Positions 53,141 to 61,498 of a DNA stretch of 64,000 nucleotides are shown here, one piece after another; within the stretch, counting starts at the first letter, position 1, and each line of letters begins with the position of its first letter. The notes beneath the pieces were generated by a model. It ran no database searches, was not told where the DNA came from, and saw nothing but the letters and a program-made list of their open reading frames with translations. The translations under genes and the position numbers were made by a program. Origin of the DNA: Bradyrhizobium iriomotense (GTDB lineage: Bacteria > Pseudomonadota > Alphaproteobacteria > Rhizobiales > Xanthobacteraceae); assembly GCF_030160715.1 (NCBI RefSeq), contig NZ_BSOW01000021.1:1-64000 (forward strand), written 5' to 3'.

Positions 53141-53389
53141 CCGGTATCCATGGCGCGCTGGGGACGCGGCGCCCTACCAAAAGATCAGGTCTGATTGCGA
53201 GCCACGAAGCAGGTGCGCCCCTTCTCCCGCTTGCGCAGGAGAGCGGAGGTGTGTCCGCAATCGATACTCCCAATGTGGAAAGAGCCGCCACCCGGCGCTT
53301 CGCGCCGACCTCCCCCGCAAGCGGGAAAGGTTGAGCGAGCCCGTGGCTCCATCCATTCAACCCCCAACTCATGTTAACACAGCCGCGCC
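53141..53389. other. Intergenic region between copy 2 and the NUDIX gene
   Basis: Contains CTTCTCCCGCTTGCG near 53222 and CCTCCCCCGCAAGCGGGAAAGG near 53310, so inverted GC-rich copies span the region. Several open frames overlap here but look like repeat-derived shadows. No gene is supported. Confidence 0.5.
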
Positions 53390-53893
53390 TCATCGCCACG
53401 TCGCAATCTGCGGGCGGCCCTCCAGCACCTCCGCGATCCGCAGCCGCGTGCCGGGCGTAGTGCCCTCGGGGAGGGCTGAGCTTGCGAAGAACCCGCATTC
53501 GATGATCTCGTGATTGGGCTCCGGCAGGCGCTCCTGGCTGAACTCCCTGACCACATAGACCGCGACATGATCGCGGCGCGAGACGTGGCTGTTGAGGAAG
53601 ATGCCGTGCAGCACCGCCTGCCCGGTGAGGTCGATGTCGCCCTCCTCCTTCAATTCGCGCCGCATCGCAGCTTCCATGGTTTCACCGAGATCGACACCGC
53701 CGCCCGGCAGATACCAGCCGCTGACGTAGCTGTGCCTGACCAGGAAGACGCGATTGTCCCGATCCAGCACCACGGCGCGGACGCCGAGCGTCATGCCGCG
53801 GGCGAGCAGGAAGTAGGAGTGAAAGACACGCCGCAGCAGGTATTCGTATTTCCGTCGCATCTGGTCCATACGTCCTGCCATCGGGCTTCCCAT
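53390..53893 (-). CDS. NUDIX hydrolase
   Basis: 167 aa. The NUDIX box is GGGVDLGETMEAAMRRELKE then EGDI; its last part (REL-KEEGDI) fits REUXEEXGU loosely. TLGVRAVVLDRDNRVFLVRHSYVSGWYLPGGG is the opening. The substrate is unknown. ATG 53893 (MGSPMAG) has AAGGGAG five nt upstream; a longer in-frame start would add a repeated segment (KESFEESFKEGLQGSF). Divergent from the phosphoesterase at 54001. Confidence 0.85.
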   Translation of the reverse strand: MGSPMAGRMDQMRRKYEYLLRRVFHSYFLLARGMTLGVRAVVLDRDNRVFLVRHSYVSGWYLPGGGVDLGETMEAAMRRELKEEGDIDLTGQAVLHGIFLNSHVSRRDHVAVYVVREFSQERLPEPNHEIIECGFFASSALPEGTTPGTRLRIAEVLEGRPQIATWR

Positions 53894-54000
53894 GAAACTC
53901 CCTTGCAAGCCTTCCTTGAAGCTTTCCTCGAAGCTTTCCTTGCGTCGCAAGGCAGACCTTGCCATTACAGCACGGGAATAGCGAGGCAATCGCGCATCTG

Positions 54001-54885
54001 ATGGCACCGTTCACACTCGCGCATCTGTCCGACCCGCATCTGCCGCCGCTGCCGAGGCCCCGGCTGATCGAGCTCGCCGGCAAGCGTGCGCTCGGCTACG
54101 TCAACTGGGCGCGCAACCGCCACAAATACCAGCGCCGCGAGGTGCTCGACGCGCTGGTCACGGACATGACGGCGCAAAGCCCCGACCACATTGCGGTGAC
54201 GGGAGACCTCGTCAACCTGGCGCTGGAAGCGGAGTTCGCGCCGGCGCTCGCCTGGCTCGAAGGTGTCGGTCCGCCCGATCTCGTCACCGCGATCCCCGGC
54301 AATCACGACGCCTATGTCGGTGCGACACGCCAGCGCTTTGGCGAAACCTTCCTGAATTACATTGCCGGCGACGAGCCTGCGGCGAGCTTCTTTCCCGCCG
54401 TGCGCCGGCGCGGACCGGCGGCGCTGATCAGCCTATCGACGGCGGTGCCGACGGCTCCCCTGATGGCGACGGGCACGCTCGGCCGCGACCAGCTCGCAGC
54501 GCTCGCAGAGGTGCTGGCGCGGCTTGCGAGCGAAGACGTCTTTCGCGTTCTGCTCGTCCACCATCCCCTGCGATCGAAGTCGCGCCACAAGCGGCTGACA
54601 GATTCCGACGCGTTGCTCGCACTGATCAGGCAGCACGGCGTCGAGCTGATCCTGCACGGCCACGACCACGTGCATTCGACGATGTGGTTCGAAGGCCCCA
54701 ACGGCAACGTGCCCGCGGTCGGCGTGCCCTCGGCCTCGGCGCTGGCGCATGGGCGCTATCCTGCGGCGGCGTACAATCTGTTCGCCATCGAAAAGGACAA
54801 TGCCGGCTGGCGCTGCGAGCAGACCGTGCGCAGCATGGATCATGGATTGCAGGTCCGGCAGATCAAGCACGTGCGGCTGGTCTAG
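54001..54885 (+). CDS. Calcineurin-like metallophosphoesterase
   Basis: 294 aa. The metallophosphatase motifs appear in order: LSDPHL, TGDLVN, GNHDAY, VHHPL and HGHDHVHS, with Asp/His/Asn metal ligands. Close relatives include cyclic-nucleotide and lipid-A-type phosphoesterases, but none is certain here. There is no signal peptide. Start ATG 54001 (MAPFTLAHLSD). Confidence 0.92.
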   Translation: MAPFTLAHLSDPHLPPLPRPRLIELAGKRALGYVNWARNRHKYQRREVLDALVTDMTAQSPDHIAVTGDLVNLALEAEFAPALAWLEGVGPPDLVTAIPGNHDAYVGATRQRFGETFLNYIAGDEPAASFFPAVRRRGPAALISLSTAVPTAPLMATGTLGRDQLAALAEVLARLASEDVFRVLLVHHPLRSKSRHKRLTDSDALLALIRQHGVELILHGHDHVHSTMWFEGPNGNVPAVGVPSASALAHGRYPAAAYNLFAIEKDNAGWRCEQTVRSMDHGLQVRQIKHVRLV

Positions 54886-54890
54886 TTTCT

Positions 54891-54981
54891 CCGTCATTGC
54901 GAGCGAAGCGAAGCAACCCAGAATCTCTCCGCGGAGGCATTCCTGGATTGCTTCGTCGCTCCGCTCCTCGCGACGACGGGG
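54891..54981. repeat. Intergenic repeat (CGTCATTGCGAGCGAAGCG type)
   Basis: Opens CCGTCATTGCGAGCGAAGCG and closes with GGATTGCTTCGTCGCTCCGC then CTCGCGACGACGG. The inner GAAGCAACCCAGAATC and GATTGCTTC are inverted-like. I recognise the type from Bradyrhizobiaceae. It separates convergent genes. Confidence 0.75.
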
Positions 54982-54983
54982 GT

Positions 54984-55538
54984 TCACCAGCTCCGCAACG
55001 CCGCAAACAGCGCCAGCCCGAACAGCGCGGCGGCGCCGAGGATGAAGCCGAGCAGGAAGGGCCAGATGCGGGAGCGGCGCGGCTTCTCCGGCTCTGCCGC
55101 CTTGGGCTCGGGCGGCACGACCATCGCGTGCTCGCGCTCGATCATGCGGCGGGCGACGTAATCCGTCACCGCTTCCACGATCACCGCCGTGTCGTGCGAC
55201 TCGGCGAGCACGATGCGGCCGAACCGGGTATCCTGGACAAAGCGGTACATCCGCTTGTCGCGGCCCATCATGATGTGGGCGACGACGTCGATCCACAGCC
55301 GCGGCGTGTCGCCCTGGCTGATGCCGCGGTCGAACAGGTCGATCTGCTGCGGCACCTGCGCGAACAAGGGATCGAGCGCGTCGTTGAGGATCTCCAGCCG
55401 CGCCACCTCGGCATCGCGCAGGTCGACCACGACGCCGGTCCGGTCGGCGGCCTCGATCCGCGCCCGCAGCAGCGCATCGCGCAGCCGCACGGTGCGCGGC
55501 TGGCTGGGATTGGTCCCGCTAATCTGGGGCTCTGACAT
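54984..55538 (-). CDS. C-tail anchored protein of unknown function
   Basis: 184 aa. The soluble part (1-140) has QIDLFDRGISQGDTPRLWIDVVAHIMMGRDKRMYRFVQDTR, then a Pro/Glu-rich linker (VVPPEPKAAEPEKPRRS) and one C-terminal helix (IWPFLLGFILGAAALFGLALFAAL). The region around DVVAHIMMGRDKR recurs in rhizobial proteins I cannot name. Cytoplasmic, anchored at its end. Confidence 0.78.
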   Translation of the reverse strand: MSEPQISGTNPSQPRTVRLRDALLRARIEAADRTGVVVDLRDAEVARLEILNDALDPLFAQVPQQIDLFDRGISQGDTPRLWIDVVAHIMMGRDKRMYRFVQDTRFGRIVLAESHDTAVIVEAVTDYVARRMIEREHAMVVPPEPKAAEPEKPRRSRIWPFLLGFILGAAALFGLALFAALRSW

Positions 55539-55649
55539 TTTCGGCCTCGTTGCTCGACTGGCGCCGTTAACCTATCAGCAACCATGATGTTCGCAAAGGC
55601 CGTATAATTCCAGATACTTACGCCCCCAAAGGGGAGTTTTCCCTGTCCC

Positions 55650-55691
55650 AAAAACAGACGATCCCACCCGGGGCAGAGCCCGGATGGGACC
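55650..55691 (-). terminator. Terminator downstream of the DUF4170 gene
   Basis: On the minus strand a stem of about 13 bp (GTCCCATCCGGGC with CCCGGGTGGGATC) around TCTG is followed by GTCTGTTTTTGG. Lies 50 nt after the DUF4170 stop. Confidence 0.75.
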
Positions 55692-55739
55692 GTCCGTCCT
55701 TGGACGTCTTCTTCTTCGATTAGGCCGGCAGCAGGGGGG

Positions 55740-55952
55740 TTAGGCTGCCGGAGCGCGGTGCGGCTCTTCCACGATGGAGAAGCGGACGCCGGCCTTGTGG
55801 CGGTTCTCTTCCGACACCTCACGCCAGCAGTCCTCAGCCTCCTTGCGGGACTTGAAGGGACCTTTGACCTGGGCCGAGCCTTCCACGAGCTTGTGGAAGT
55901 TCATCGAACCGAACTCACCGCCGATCACCCAGAAATTGCTGCCTTTGGACAT
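55740..55952 (-). CDS. DUF4170 protein
   Basis: 70 aa. SNFWVIGGEFGSMNFHKLVEG, then GPFKSRKEAEDCWREVSEENRHKAGVRFSIVEE, is the DUF4170 pattern. Small cytoplasmic protein of unknown role, common in rhizobia. It lies 18 nt downstream of isocitrate lyase and may share its mRNA. ATG 55952 (MSKGSNF). Confidence 0.88.
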   Translation of the reverse strand: MSKGSNFWVIGGEFGSMNFHKLVEGSAQVKGPFKSRKEAEDCWREVSEENRHKAGVRFSIVEEPHRAPAA

Positions 55953-55970
55953 TGTCAGTCTCCTCAACCG

Positions 55971-57599
55971 TTAGCCGAACTGGTTCATCGTATTGTGGGC
56001 GCCGCCCGCCTTCAGGGCAGCCTCGCCGGCGAAGTACTCCTTGTGCTCGTCGCCGATGTCGGAGCCCGCCATGTTCTGATGCTTCACGCAGGCGATCCCC
56101 TGGCGGATCTCGGCGCGCTGGACGTTCTTCACATAGCCGAGCATGCCCTGCTCGCCGAAATATTCCCTGGCGAGATTGTCGGTGGACAGCGCGGCCGTGT
56201 GATAGGTCGGCAGCGTGATCAGATGGTGGAAGATGCCGGCGCGCTTGGCGGAGTCGGCCTGGAAGGTCCTGATCCGCTCGTCGGCTTCGATCGCCAGCGG
56301 CGTGTCGTCGTATTCCGCCTTCATCAGCTCCGCACGGTTGTACTTGCTGACATCCTTGCCGGCTTCCTTCATCGCGTCATAGACCTGCCAACGGAAGTTG
56401 AGCGTCCAGTTGAAGGACGGCGAGTTGTTGTAGGCGAGCTTGGCGTTCGGGATCACCTTGCGGATGCGATCGACCATGCTGGCGATCTGCTCGATGTGCG
56501 GCTTCTCAGTCTCGATCCACAACAGGTCGGCGCCGTTCTGCAGCGAGGTGATGCAGTCGAGCACGCAGCGATCTGCACCGGTGCCTGGACGGAACTGATA
56601 GAGGTTGGAAGGCAGCCGCTTCGGACGCATCATCTTGCCGTTCTGGTTGATGATGACGTCGCCGTTGCGGGCGTTGGCGGCCGTGACTTCCTCGCAATCC
56701 AGGAAGCTGTTGTACTGATCGCCGATGTCGCCGGGCTTGTGGCTGACGGCGATCTGCTGCGTAAGGCCGGCGCCGAGCGAGTCGGTGCGGGTCACGATGA
56801 TGCCGTCCTCGACGCCGAGCTCGAGGAAGGCGTGACGGCAGGCGCGGATCTTCGCCAGGAACACCTCGTGCGGCACGGTGACCTTGCCGTCCTGGTGACC
56901 GCACTGCTTCTCGTCCGAGACCTGGTTTTCGATCTGGAGCGCGCAGGCGCCCGCTTCGATCATCTTCTTGGCGAGCAGATAGGTCGCCTCGGCGTTGCCG
57001 AAGCCGGCGTCGATGTCGGCGATGACGGGCACGACGTGGGTCTGGAAGTTGTCGATCTTCGCGATCAACTCCTTCTCCCTGGTCTTGTCGCCTTCCTTGC
57101 GCGCCTTATCGAGCGCGCGGAAGATATCGTTCAGCTCACGGGAGTCCGCCTGGCGCAGGAAGGTGTAGAGCTCCTCGATCAGGGCCGGCACCGAGGTCTT
57201 CTCGTGCATCGACTGGTCGGGCAGCGGTCCGAATTCGGAGCGCAGCGCGGCGATCATCCAGCCCGAGAGGTACAGATAGCGGCGATCGGTCGTGCCGAAG
57301 TGCTTCTTGACCGAGATCAGCTTCTGCTGGGCGATGAAGCCATGCCAGCAGCCGAGGGACTGAGTGTACTTGGTGGGGTCGCTGTCATAGGCGGCCATGT
57401 CGGCCCGCATCAACGCCGCGGTGTAGCGGGCGACGTCCAGACCGGTCTTGAAGCGGTTCTGCAGACGCATGCGGGCCACGGCCTCGGCGGTGACGCCGTT
57501 CCAGGTCTCCTTGGTCTTGAGGAGGGCTTCGGCCGCCTCAATCTCGCTCTGATAGGACGCCGGTCCCTGGGTGTTGATCCCGCGCGGTTGGAAGTTCAT
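55971..57599 (-). CDS. aceA: Isocitrate lyase
   Basis: 542 aa, the long form. The active-site signature is DEKQCGHQDGKV (KKCGH in E. coli, here EKQCGH), with VIADIDAGFGNAEATYLLAKKMIEAGA, IVTRTDSLGA and NNSPSFNW. It splits isocitrate to glyoxylate and succinate and starts the glyoxylate cycle. The final region (TAALSTDNLAREYFGEQGMLGYVKNVQR) is typical of long isocitrate lyases. It is divergent from an ScfR-like regulator. Confidence 0.95.
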   Translation of the reverse strand: MNFQPRGINTQGPASYQSEIEAAEALLKTKETWNGVTAEAVARMRLQNRFKTGLDVARYTAALMRADMAAYDSDPTKYTQSLGCWHGFIAQQKLISVKKHFGTTDRRYLYLSGWMIAALRSEFGPLPDQSMHEKTSVPALIEELYTFLRQADSRELNDIFRALDKARKEGDKTREKELIAKIDNFQTHVVPVIADIDAGFGNAEATYLLAKKMIEAGACALQIENQVSDEKQCGHQDGKVTVPHEVFLAKIRACRHAFLELGVEDGIIVTRTDSLGAGLTQQIAVSHKPGDIGDQYNSFLDCEEVTAANARNGDVIINQNGKMMRPKRLPSNLYQFRPGTGADRCVLDCITSLQNGADLLWIETEKPHIEQIASMVDRIRKVIPNAKLAYNNSPSFNWTLNFRWQVYDAMKEAGKDVSKYNRAELMKAEYDDTPLAIEADERIRTFQADSAKRAGIFHHLITLPTYHTAALSTDNLAREYFGEQGMLGYVKNVQRAEIRQGIACVKHQNMAGSDIGDEHKEYFAGEAALKAGGAHNTMNQFG

Positions 57600-57781
57600 G
57601 TCCGTGATCCTTTCGGTGGCGACAGAGCTGCAGCGTTTACCTTCGCTATTCTTGTCGACATTCTTGACAGTGCATTGCGAAATGCGTGCTGAGAGCTAAA
57701 CGCGAGAATCCCTGGATCGTACAGTGGGCTTGTATTTGAATGGTGATGTCATGTAACATAAGAACATGTCACAGATGTTAT

Positions 57782-57798
57782 TTTGTAAAGTTTGTAAA
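57782..57798. promoter_or_regulatory. Direct repeat TTTGTAAA in the aceA-regulator gap
   Basis: TTTGTAAA (57782-57789) and TTTGTAAA (57791-57798) are separated by one base. The gap (57600-57845) is unusually AT-rich from about 57730. RamB sites of Corynebacterium contain TTTGCAAA-like cores, so these are candidates for the regulator's binding. A looser pair CATGT...ACATG lies nearby at 57750-57770. Confidence 0.45.
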
Positions 57799-57845
57799 AA
57801 ATATATGTCAGCGAGGCTGTCCTTGCTACCTCTGGAGACACGCTG

Positions 57846-59291
57846 ATGGCTGCTGATTCCGGGAAGAAACTGTTCGTCGGCCCGCGCTTCCGGCGGATCC
57901 GGCAGCAATTAGGGCTGTCGCAGACCCAGATCGCCGAGGGGCTCGGAATCTCGCCGAGCTACATCAACCTGATCGAGCGCAACCAGCGCCCGGTGACCGC
58001 CCAGATCCTGCTGCGGCTGGCCGAGACCTACGACCTCGACCTGCGCGATCTCGCAACCGCCGACGAGGACCGCTTCTTCGCCGAGCTGAACGAGATCTTT
58101 TCCGATCCGCTGTTCCGCCAGATCGACGTCCCCAAGCAGGAGCTGCGCGACCTCGCCGAGCTCTGCCCCGGCGTCACCCATGCGCTGCAACGGCTCTACG
58201 CCGCCTATACCGAGGCGCGCCAGGGCGAGACGCTGGCTGCGGCGCAGATGGCCGACCGCGACCTCGGCACCCGCTATGAGGCCAATCCGGTCGAGCGCGT
58301 GCGCGAGCTGATCGAGGCCAACCGCAATTATTTTCCGGAGCTCGAGCAGGCCGCGGAAGCCCTGCGCGACGAATTGAACGTCCCGGCCGAAGGCCTCTAC
58401 GCAGCCCTCGTGACGCGCTTGCGCGAAAAACATTCGGTCCAGACCCGCATCATGCCGGTCGACGTGATGCGCGAGACCTTGCGGCGCTTCGATCGCCATC
58501 GCCGCCAGCTCCTGATCTCCGAGCTGGTCGATCCGCCCGGTCGCGCGTTCCAGCTTGCGTTCCAGCTCGGGCTCGGCGAATGCACCCAGCAACTCGAAAC
58601 CATCATCGGCCGCGCTGGGCCGCTGGACGATGCGCCACGGCGCCTGTTCCGCATCACGCTCGCCAATTATTTCGCCGCCGCGGTGATGATGCCCTACCAG
58701 CCGTTCCTCGCGGCGGCCGATGCGCTGAACTACGACATCCACGTGCTGGCACAGCGCTTCAATTCCGGCTTCGAGCAGGTCTGCCATCGCCTCACGACGC
58801 TGCAACGGCCGAACGCGCGCGGCATCCCGTTCTTCCTGCTCCGCGTCGACAATGCCGGCAACGTCTCAAAACGCTTCTCCTCCGGCACCTTCCCGTTCTC
58901 GAAATTCGGCGGCACGTGCCCCCTGTGGAACGTGCACTCGACCTTCGACACGCCGGACCGGCTCCTGAAGCAAGTGATCGAGCTGCCGGACGGCACGCGC
59001 TACTTCTCGATCGCGCAGATGGTGCGCCGGCCCATTGCGCCCCACCCTCTGCCGCAGCCGCGCTTTGCCATTGGTCTCGGCTGCGAGATCCGCCACGCCT
59101 CGCGCCTCGTTTACGCCGCCGGCATGGATCTGGAGAGGGCCGAGGGCACGCCGATCGGCGTCAACTGCCGCCTCTGCGAGCGCGAAAACTGCGCCCAGCG
59201 CGCCGAGCCTCCGATCACGCGCACGCTGATCCTGGATGAGACGACGCGGCGGGTGAGCTCGTTCGCGTTCTCGAATGCGCGGGAGTTGTGA
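57846..59291 (+). CDS. Short-chain fatty acyl regulator (ScfR/RamB-like XRE family)
   Basis: 481 aa. An XRE HTH at 12-66: RFRRIRQQLGLSQTQIAEGLGISPSYINLIERNQRPVTAQILLRLAETYDLDL. The middle has an ImmA/IrrE-like fold (FRITLANYFAAAVMMPYQPFLAAA, with metal His lost). The end (NCRLCERENCAQRAEPP) holds a Cys cluster. Family members such as RamB control glyoxylate and acetate genes in response to acyl-CoA-related signals. The position back to back with aceA fits that role. Confidence 0.88.
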   Translation: MAADSGKKLFVGPRFRRIRQQLGLSQTQIAEGLGISPSYINLIERNQRPVTAQILLRLAETYDLDLRDLATADEDRFFAELNEIFSDPLFRQIDVPKQELRDLAELCPGVTHALQRLYAAYTEARQGETLAAAQMADRDLGTRYEANPVERVRELIEANRNYFPELEQAAEALRDELNVPAEGLYAALVTRLREKHSVQTRIMPVDVMRETLRRFDRHRRQLLISELVDPPGRAFQLAFQLGLGECTQQLETIIGRAGPLDDAPRRLFRITLANYFAAAVMMPYQPFLAAADALNYDIHVLAQRFNSGFEQVCHRLTTLQRPNARGIPFFLLRVDNAGNVSKRFSSGTFPFSKFGGTCPLWNVHSTFDTPDRLLKQVIELPDGTRYFSIAQMVRRPIAPHPLPQPRFAIGLGCEIRHASRLVYAAGMDLERAEGTPIGVNCRLCERENCAQRAEPPITRTLILDETTRRVSSFAFSNAREL

Positions 59292-59339
59292 GGGCCGGCG
59301 GCTGCGGATTTTGCGGAAGGCGCGCTCTACAATCTCGGT

Positions 59340-59365
59340 GTCGTCCCGGCGAAGGCCGGGACGAC
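59340..59365. terminator. Perfect 11-bp hairpin between convergent genes
   Basis: GTCGTCCCGGC and GCCGGGACGAC pair around GAAG, a stable GNRA-like tetraloop. No T-tract. Lies between the regulator stop (59291) and the dimeric-barrel stop (59389); may mark transcript ends for both. Confidence 0.55.
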
Positions 59366-59388
59366 GTCGGGAGAGAGCTCGCGCGAGT

Positions 59389-59682
59389 TCACGCCAGCGT
59401 ATGCACGATCACCGGGCCTGCGGCGGCACTGGCATGGCCCGCGAGCAGCGGGCCCAGATCCTTCTCGATCCAGGCGATCGCGCGCCGGTTCGCCTCCTCT
59501 GCCTGCTCGAACTTGTCGAAGATGGAGATCGCGGTCACCGTGTCGTCGCCGGCATAGACCACGTAGTAGGCGCGGAAGCCGTCGACATCGCTGATGATCG
59601 GAACGGCGCCTTCCTTGATGCGGCGCGCCAGCTCCTCCGCGCTCCCGCTTTTCGCCTTGGCCTGACGGATGGCGGCATACAT
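59389..59682 (-). CDS. Dimeric alpha-beta barrel protein (ABM-like)
   Basis: 97 aa. MYAAIRQAKAKSGSAEELARRIKEGAVPIISDVDGFRAYYVVYAGDDTVTAISIFD is the opening of the antibiotic-biosynthesis-monooxygenase-like fold. It is too short to hold cofactor motifs. AGGAGGATCCC precedes the ATG at 59682. The function is unknown. Confidence 0.82.
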   Translation of the reverse strand: MYAAIRQAKAKSGSAEELARRIKEGAVPIISDVDGFRAYYVVYAGDDTVTAISIFDKFEQAEEANRRAIAWIEKDLGPLLAGHASAAAGPVIVHTLA

Positions 59683-59873
59683 GGGATCCTCCTTCCGGCT
59701 CGCTATGTGGGGCCTTTTGCCCTGCGGCGATGTTACGCCGAAGCGTGCGGCCGATCCACGCCCTCGCGCGAAGTTGTGCAAGCGACCTGCCCGCCCCTTC
59801 ACATTGCCAAGCGGATGCGGCATCTGCATAGTCGCGCGCAACAATCGTGACCGTTACCAAGAGGACAAGAGAC

Positions 59874-60230
59874 ATGGCGGACGCCGACCTGGATGTCGTG
59901 ATCCGGCAACTGGCAAGACAGCTCCACTCGGGCCTGATGGCCCGCGCCAAGGAGCGGCGGGATCGCTTCAATGGGCTCGCGGCCAAGGCCAAGGGCAAGG
60001 AGGTGCGCGAGCGCTACAAGCTGATCGCGAGGAATACCGTGGAGCAGGCCACCACTGCGGCCAAGCGCCTCCAGATGTCCGCCGACAACGTCGCCGACAG
60101 CTACGCAAGGTCGATGCGCCTCGCAGCCAGCGCAGCCGCCGAGATGGTTGAGAAGAAGCAGGCGGCGGAGAAGAAGCCGGCCAAAGAGAAGCCGGCGGCC
60201 AAGAAGAAATCTGCGAAGAAGAAAGCCTAG
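59874..60230 (+). CDS. Small protein with histone-H1-like Lys/Ala/Pro tail
   Basis: 118 aa. The N-terminal 80 residues are helical (ADLDVVIRQLARQLHSGLMARAKERRDRFNGLAAKA). The last 30 are Lys/Ala/Pro with the repeat-like KKPAKEKPAAKKKSAKKKA. Such tails bind DNA or RNA and resemble the histone-H1-type proteins known in several bacteria. The role is unknown. GAGGAC lies 8 nt before ATG 59874. Confidence 0.8.
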   Translation: MADADLDVVIRQLARQLHSGLMARAKERRDRFNGLAAKAKGKEVRERYKLIARNTVEQATTAAKRLQMSADNVADSYARSMRLAASAAAEMVEKKQAAEKKPAKEKPAAKKKSAKKKA

Positions 60231-60274
60231 CGCCGCGTACAAGGGGAGAGGGGCGCAGCGTCGTTCTAAACTAC

Positions 60275-60916
60275 TCACCGTCCCGGGGCGGAGATGTGGG
60301 TCGGCCTTGGCTCGCCGAGCTCGATGAGCTTGGCGCGGGCGAGCTGATGGGCGGTGCCGTCGGGGCGCTCCGGTAGCGCGAGGACGGCTTCGAAATCGGC
60401 GCGGGCATCCTCGGCTCGCCTGCTCGCGAGCAATGCGAGGCCGCGATTGACGCGCGCGTCCGCATCATGGGGCGCGAGGCGGATGGCGGTGTTGTAGCTC
60501 AGGATCGCGCGGTCGAGATCGCCCGTCCCCGCCAGCGCGAGGCCCCGCTCGGAATAGGACGCGGCAAGCTTCGGATTGAGCGCGATCGCCTGGTTGTAGT
60601 CGGCAATTGCCAGATCGAGCTCGCCGTTCTGCCGGTGTGCCTGGCCGCGGTCGCGGAAGGTGGCGGCGCGGTTGGGGTTGAGATGAATGGCCTCGTCGAA
60701 ATCCGCGACCGCCCGTTTGGCATCGCCGTGCCGCAGCGCGATGCGGCCGCGCCCCTCATAGGCGAACGCGATCAGCGAGCCGCGGAACGGGCTGAAGCCG
60801 ATCACGGCCGAGCAGACGTCGGGCTCGCTGGCATCGCCGCAATTGACGACGGTGTGCAACGACAATCCGACGAGAATGCCCGACACGATCAACAATGGCG
60901 CGGTTAATCTGGTCAT
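60275..60916 (-). CDS. Tetratricopeptide-repeat protein, exported or anchored
   Basis: 213 aa. An N-terminal hydrophobic segment (LLIVSGILVGLSLHTVVN) then four TPR units between about residues 45 and 185, with signature positions in RGRIALRHGDAKRAVADFDEAIHLNPNRAATFRDRGQAHRQNGELDLAIADYNQAIALNPK. TPRs bind protein partners. Two Cys early (NCGDASEPDVCSAV) may be a disulphide. The partner is unknown. Confidence 0.88.
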   Translation of the reverse strand: MTRLTAPLLIVSGILVGLSLHTVVNCGDASEPDVCSAVIGFSPFRGSLIAFAYEGRGRIALRHGDAKRAVADFDEAIHLNPNRAATFRDRGQAHRQNGELDLAIADYNQAIALNPKLAASYSERGLALAGTGDLDRAILSYNTAIRLAPHDADARVNRGLALLASRRAEDARADFEAVLALPERPDGTAHQLARAKLIELGEPRPTHISAPGR

Positions 60917-61053
60917 CGCTGGCCGTCGCCGGCAACAGGCCGGCCACGCATCCCCTTTCAGACGCTTCAGGTCTGGACCGGTGTTAGCACCGGCGGGGAC
61001 GAACTTGTGTGCGCCAGCTCACAAAGCCGGCCGCAATCTCGGCTGCGCTGGCC

Positions 61054-61230
61054 TCAGGTCGCCCAGTCGGACGCCCAGGAAAGCGCTCTCATCAGCCACA
61101 TTGCCATGAGACAACACCAGCCGATTGCAGCAAGTGCGAAGGACGTCAGAAGGAGCGCGCCTTCCGCATTGACCAGAAAACTCTCGTGCGACGCTGCCCC
61201 GTCCCGCACGAGCCGGTGCATGTGCAACAT
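61054..61230 (-). CDS. Small membrane protein (58 aa), tentative
   Basis: MLHMHRLVRDGAASHESFLV then one or two hydrophobic stretches (ALLLTSFALAAIGWCCLMAMWLM). CGGAGGTGCGC directly before the ATG is a strong ribosome site, which is the main support. No family recognised. It may be a real small protein; a longer start at 61245 lacks such a site. Confidence 0.5.
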   Translation of the reverse strand: MLHMHRLVRDGAASHESFLVNAEGALLLTSFALAAIGWCCLMAMWLMRALSWASDWAT

Positions 61231-61291
61231 GCGCACCTCCGGCAATTCTGTTTAAACAATTCTCACACTCGGCAAGCCGTCCGGCCTGCCG

Positions 61292-61361
61292 ACTCGCCGA
61301 AAAAGGCGAGTCGTATTGGTGTGAATCAATGTGAGACGAAGCGCAAGAGTCCTTTTGGACT
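61292..61361. other. Two hairpins upstream of the small membrane protein
   Basis: GACTCGCC/GGCGAGTC around GAAAAA (61292-61313), and AGTCC/GGACT around TTTT (61348-61361). They lie in a 268-bp gap (61231-61498) between the small gene and htpX. They could belong to a regulatory RNA or the 3' end of the htpX transcript. Confidence 0.5.
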
Positions 61362-61498
61362 ATAAGCGCACCAATCGCATCCCGGCGCTGGGCTCGAACA
61401 CCGTCACCAATGCGAAGTCGAACGGCTGATTTCCCGCATCAATTGTGGCGCCATCACGGTACATCTGCGACGGCTGCGCCAATTGGTCTCAGCTCACC

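Noticed and set aside
53173..53377. Overlapping 60-codon frames in the gap after the second GT-C-like gene
   Set aside because: They arise from the GC-rich inverted copies in the region; all reading directions give similar short frames.
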